Positions 5,831 through 7,308 of a stretch of 7,308 nt of DNA are shown here, in pieces (position 1 is the first letter of the stretch; every line of letters begins with the position of its first letter). The DNA is from Lentisphaeria bacterium. Its GTDB lineage: Bacteria > Verrucomicrobiota > Lentisphaeria > JABSQK01 > UBA12247. The stretch spans positions 2,009 through 9,316 of the forward strand of contig DMTJ01000118.1 in the NCBI GenBank assembly GCA_003477185.1, in the 5' to 3' direction. Position numbers and translations under genes: made by a program. The notes below the pieces were generated by a model, which was not told the origin of the DNA, searched no databases, and saw nothing but the letters and a program-made list of their open reading frames with translations.

Positions 5831-6588
5831 GACTCAGCGAGCTGCTGTAGGATGTCCTCTGAGATGTCCGCATTGCAGTACACACTCTGGACATCTTCGT
5901 TGTCCTCCAAGGCATCAACCAAGCGCAGAATTGAACGTGCTGTAGGCAGGTCGCCGACTGGTACTTCCAAGTCGGGGACGCGTGCGACTCCGGACTCATC
6001 GGGAGTGAGGCCGCATGCCTCCAGCATAGTGATAATCGAATCAAGTTCGACCGGCTGGGCAATAATTTCAGCGGTATCCTCGTGTACGAGGATATCCTCG
6101 ATATCTACCTCGTGCTCGAAGCAGAGCTCCATGAGTTTCTCCTCGTCTGCGGCTGGGCCACTGAGGAGAAATCGCGCCTTGCGCTGGAACATGCGGGATA
6201 CGGCACCGCTGTCGGCCATATTGCCGTTGCCCTTGCTGAAGATGTTACGAATCTCTGCTGCAGTACGATTGCGATTCTCTGAAAGGCAGTCGACGACAAG
6301 CCCGACGCCCGCGGTGGCGTAGCCCTCGTACACAAGTTCTTCAAGCTGCGCGTCACCCAGTTCCCCAGCGCCCTTGGCGATGGCACGGGCGATGTTGTCG
6401 TTCGGCATATTTACCGATTTTCCTGAACTGATGGCAGTGCGCAGCCGGGGATTGGCATCTGGGTCCTTGCCACCAATCTTGGCCGCAAGGGTGATTTCCT
6501 TGGCGACGCGAGAGAATGCCTTGCCACGCTTTGCGTCTGCGGCAGCCTTCTTGTGCTTGATGGTGGACCACTTACTATGGCCGGACAT
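5827..6588 (-). CDS. yebC: YebC/PmpR family protein
   Basis: The 253-residue product is full length for the YebC family. It opens with the family signature MSGHSKWSTIKHKKAAADAK and continues with NPRLRTAISSGKSVNMPNDN (46-65), the YEGYATAGVGLVVDCLSENR block (87-106), and NRTAAEIRNIFSKGNGN (107-123). The acidic C-terminal half (about 145-245) fits the family's second and third domains. Members were first described as DNA-binding transcriptional regulators; later work links the family, including mitochondrial TACO1, to ribosomes and synthesis of proline-rich stretches. The sequence does not decide between these roles. The start is well supported by AGGAGG five bases upstream. The stop overlaps the ruvC start. 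Confidence 0.96.
   Translation of the reverse strand: MSGHSKWSTIKHKKAAADAKRGKAFSRVAKEITLAAKIGGKDPDANPRLRTAISSGKSVNMPNDNIARAIAKGAGELGDAQLEELVYEGYATAGVGLVVDCLSENRNRTAAEIRNIFSKGNGNMADSGAVSRMFQRKARFLLSGPAADEEKLMELCFEHEVDIEDILVHEDTAEIIAQPVELDSIITMLEACGLTPDESGVARVPDLEVPVGDLPTARSILRLVDALEDNEDVQSVYCNADISEDILQQLAES
6075..6105. repeat. Nested palindromes inside yebC
   Basis: TATCCTCG (6075-6082) and CGAGGATA (6087-6094) form a perfect 8-bp inverted repeat around TGTA. Overlapping it, 6087-6100 is the perfect 14-base palindrome CGAGGATATCCTCG. GATATC occurs at 6091-6096 and again at 6100-6105. The stretch encodes YebC residues IEDILVHEDT (163-172), where the repeated Glu-Asp codon pair GAGGAT explains part of the pattern. 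It may simply be codon coincidence. In RNA it could form two mutually exclusive small hairpins. Confidence 0.5.
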
Positions 6589-6593
6589 AAGGG

Positions 6594-6599
6594 CCTCCT
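6594..6599 (-). promoter_or_regulatory. Ribosome binding site of yebC
   Basis: On the minus strand this is a full AGGAGG, five bases before the yebC ATG. It is the strongest such site in the window and fixes the yebC start. The other genes in the run have weaker sites or overlapping starts, so yebC may be the main entry point for ribosomes in this operon. Confidence 0.8.
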
Positions 6600-6637
6600 A
6601 TCAATGTATCGGTGCTGCAGCGATGGGGCGCAGGAGC

Positions 6638-6655
6638 GAAGTGGATTACCACTTC
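6638..6655 (-). repeat. Perfect hairpin across the stop codon of the outer-membrane barrel gene
   Basis: GAAGTGG-ATTA-CCACTTC forms a perfect 7-bp stem with a four-base loop. The loop contains the TAA stop (6646-6648) of the barrel gene, and one arm encodes its last residues, Lys-Trp. No T run follows in the direction of transcription, so it is not a standard intrinsic terminator. It could be an mRNA 3' stabiliser or a weak pause between the barrel gene and yebC, or it could be chance. No clear -35/-10 pair is seen in the 57-base gap. Confidence 0.5.
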
Positions 6656-7308
6656 ACCCCAACATTAACATGGCCTTTACCGCCATTGGACTCGCTATCA
6701 GACAACGGCCAGCCGTAGTCGAACTTAAGATCCGAGTACTTGGTCAAGCCCAAGCGGAAACCGGCACCCACACTGTGGAACCCTTGGTCAGCAGACTCGC
6801 CAGGTTGAGGCGTGTTGTTCTGGACTTTGCCGAAATCGTAGAAGCCGACCAACTGCAGGCGATGTGACATCCAGTCCTCAGGATTGCGGCGCATGTACTC
6901 TTCGGAGCGGGTGAGCCCGGGGATGAAATTGTGCGAGAGTGGAGTACGAACTTCGACTGTGCCAGTGACACCAGAGTCGCCGGAGACTTCGCTCTCTTCG
7001 TAGCCACGAACGTCGTTCGCGCCGCCCATTCGCTTCTTGAGCGAGGGGTAGAGTTCGTTGCTAGACAACTGTGCGTCCAAACGGAGCATTGCTGTCCAGC
7101 GACCCGGTTGGTCCTCGCCCTCAAAGAGGCGCTGTAAGCGGGCGTAGCTAAAGCGGTTGATCGCGAAGTTACCCTCGGAGTGTGCAGAGCCCTCCGTGAA
7201 CTTGCTGGCCTTGGAGGCGCCGAGTTTTCCTGCGAAGTTCGCACTGAGTGTATTCGAGAAGTAGTTACGCCCGCCGCTTTTGTCAAAGTCCTTGGCGGAG
7301 TATCCCAG
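6646..7308 (-). CDS. Omp85-type outer-membrane barrel, probably TpsB (ShlB/FhaC/HecB family), C-terminal part
   Basis: The frame stays open from the right edge (first visible residues LGYSAKDFDKSGGRNYFSNT) to a TAA at 6646, giving 220 residues and no start in the window. The ATG at 7089 is internal. The pattern is an alternating, aromatic-rich beta barrel. Family marks are GGANDVRGYEESEVSGDSG (visible residues 95-113) with the VRGY loop motif of Omp85 proteins, LVGFYDFGKV near 153-162, SVGAGFRLGL near 179-188, FDYGWPL near 196-202, and a C-terminal aromatic residue in VNVGVKW as expected for the barrel assembly signal. The GY-E-SEVSGD-G context fits two-partner secretion transporters (ShlB/FhaC), which export large beta-helical proteins, better than BamA. 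No POTRA region is visible to confirm this, and the passenger gene is not in the window. Confidence 0.82.
   Translation of the reverse strand: MGYSAKDFDKSGGRNYFSNTLSANFAGKLGASKASKFTEGSAHSEGNFAINRFSYARLQRLFEGEDQPGRWTAMLRLDAQLSSNELYPSLKKRMGGANDVRGYEESEVSGDSGVTGTVEVRTPLSHNFIPGLTRSEEYMRRNPEDWMSHRLQLVGFYDFGKVQNNTPQPGESADQGFHSVGAGFRLGLTKYSDLKFDYGWPLSDSESNGGKGHVNVGVKW

Overview
The window looks like ordinary chromosomal DNA of a moderately GC-rich, diderm (Gram-negative type) bacterium. The diderm inference rests on the 3' end of an Omp85/two-partner-secretion type outer-membrane barrel gene at the right edge. The phylum cannot be fixed from this sequence. The RuvC style (GIDTALRSTGYG, then YEYAPRRVKQAV) and the gene mix would fit Verrucomicrobiota or a relative. 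The VIT-VWA protein would also fit Acidobacteriota. Both are impressions from family knowledge, not search results.

Left part, plus strand. Positions 2-94 carry the last 30 codons of a gene that starts outside the window. A gap of about 190 bases follows with no convincing gene or strong promoter. Positions 286-2479 then hold one secreted VIT-plus-VWA domain protein gene that is broken twice. An in-frame TAG at 1102-1104 separates the signal peptide and VIT domain from the VWA domain. A +1 frame change near 2266-2281 separates the VWA part from the conserved C-terminal tail. Both sides of each lesion still read as good family sequence, so the gene is either a very young pseudogene, carries sequence errors, or (less likely) is recoded.

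Right part, minus strand. Six genes run leftward with almost no space between them: the Omp85/TpsB-like barrel (partial, entering from the right edge), 57 bases, yebC, a GTGA overlap, ruvC, 1 base, a Gfo/Idh/MocA oxidoreductase, 10 bases, a second and different Gfo/Idh/MocA oxidoreductase, 9 bases, and rsmE. The last five are very probably one transcript with translational coupling. The run mixes translation and rRNA functions (yebC, rsmE) and recombination (ruvC) with two small-molecule dehydrogenases. The rsmE stop overlaps the end of the VIT-VWA locus tail to tail by 8 bases.

I see no CRISPR array, insertion sequence, tRNA, rRNA or attachment site. I found no convincing undescribed system. 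The points most worth checking are the double lesion in the VIT-VWA gene, the two oxidoreductases inside a housekeeping operon, and the altered first motif of RuvC.
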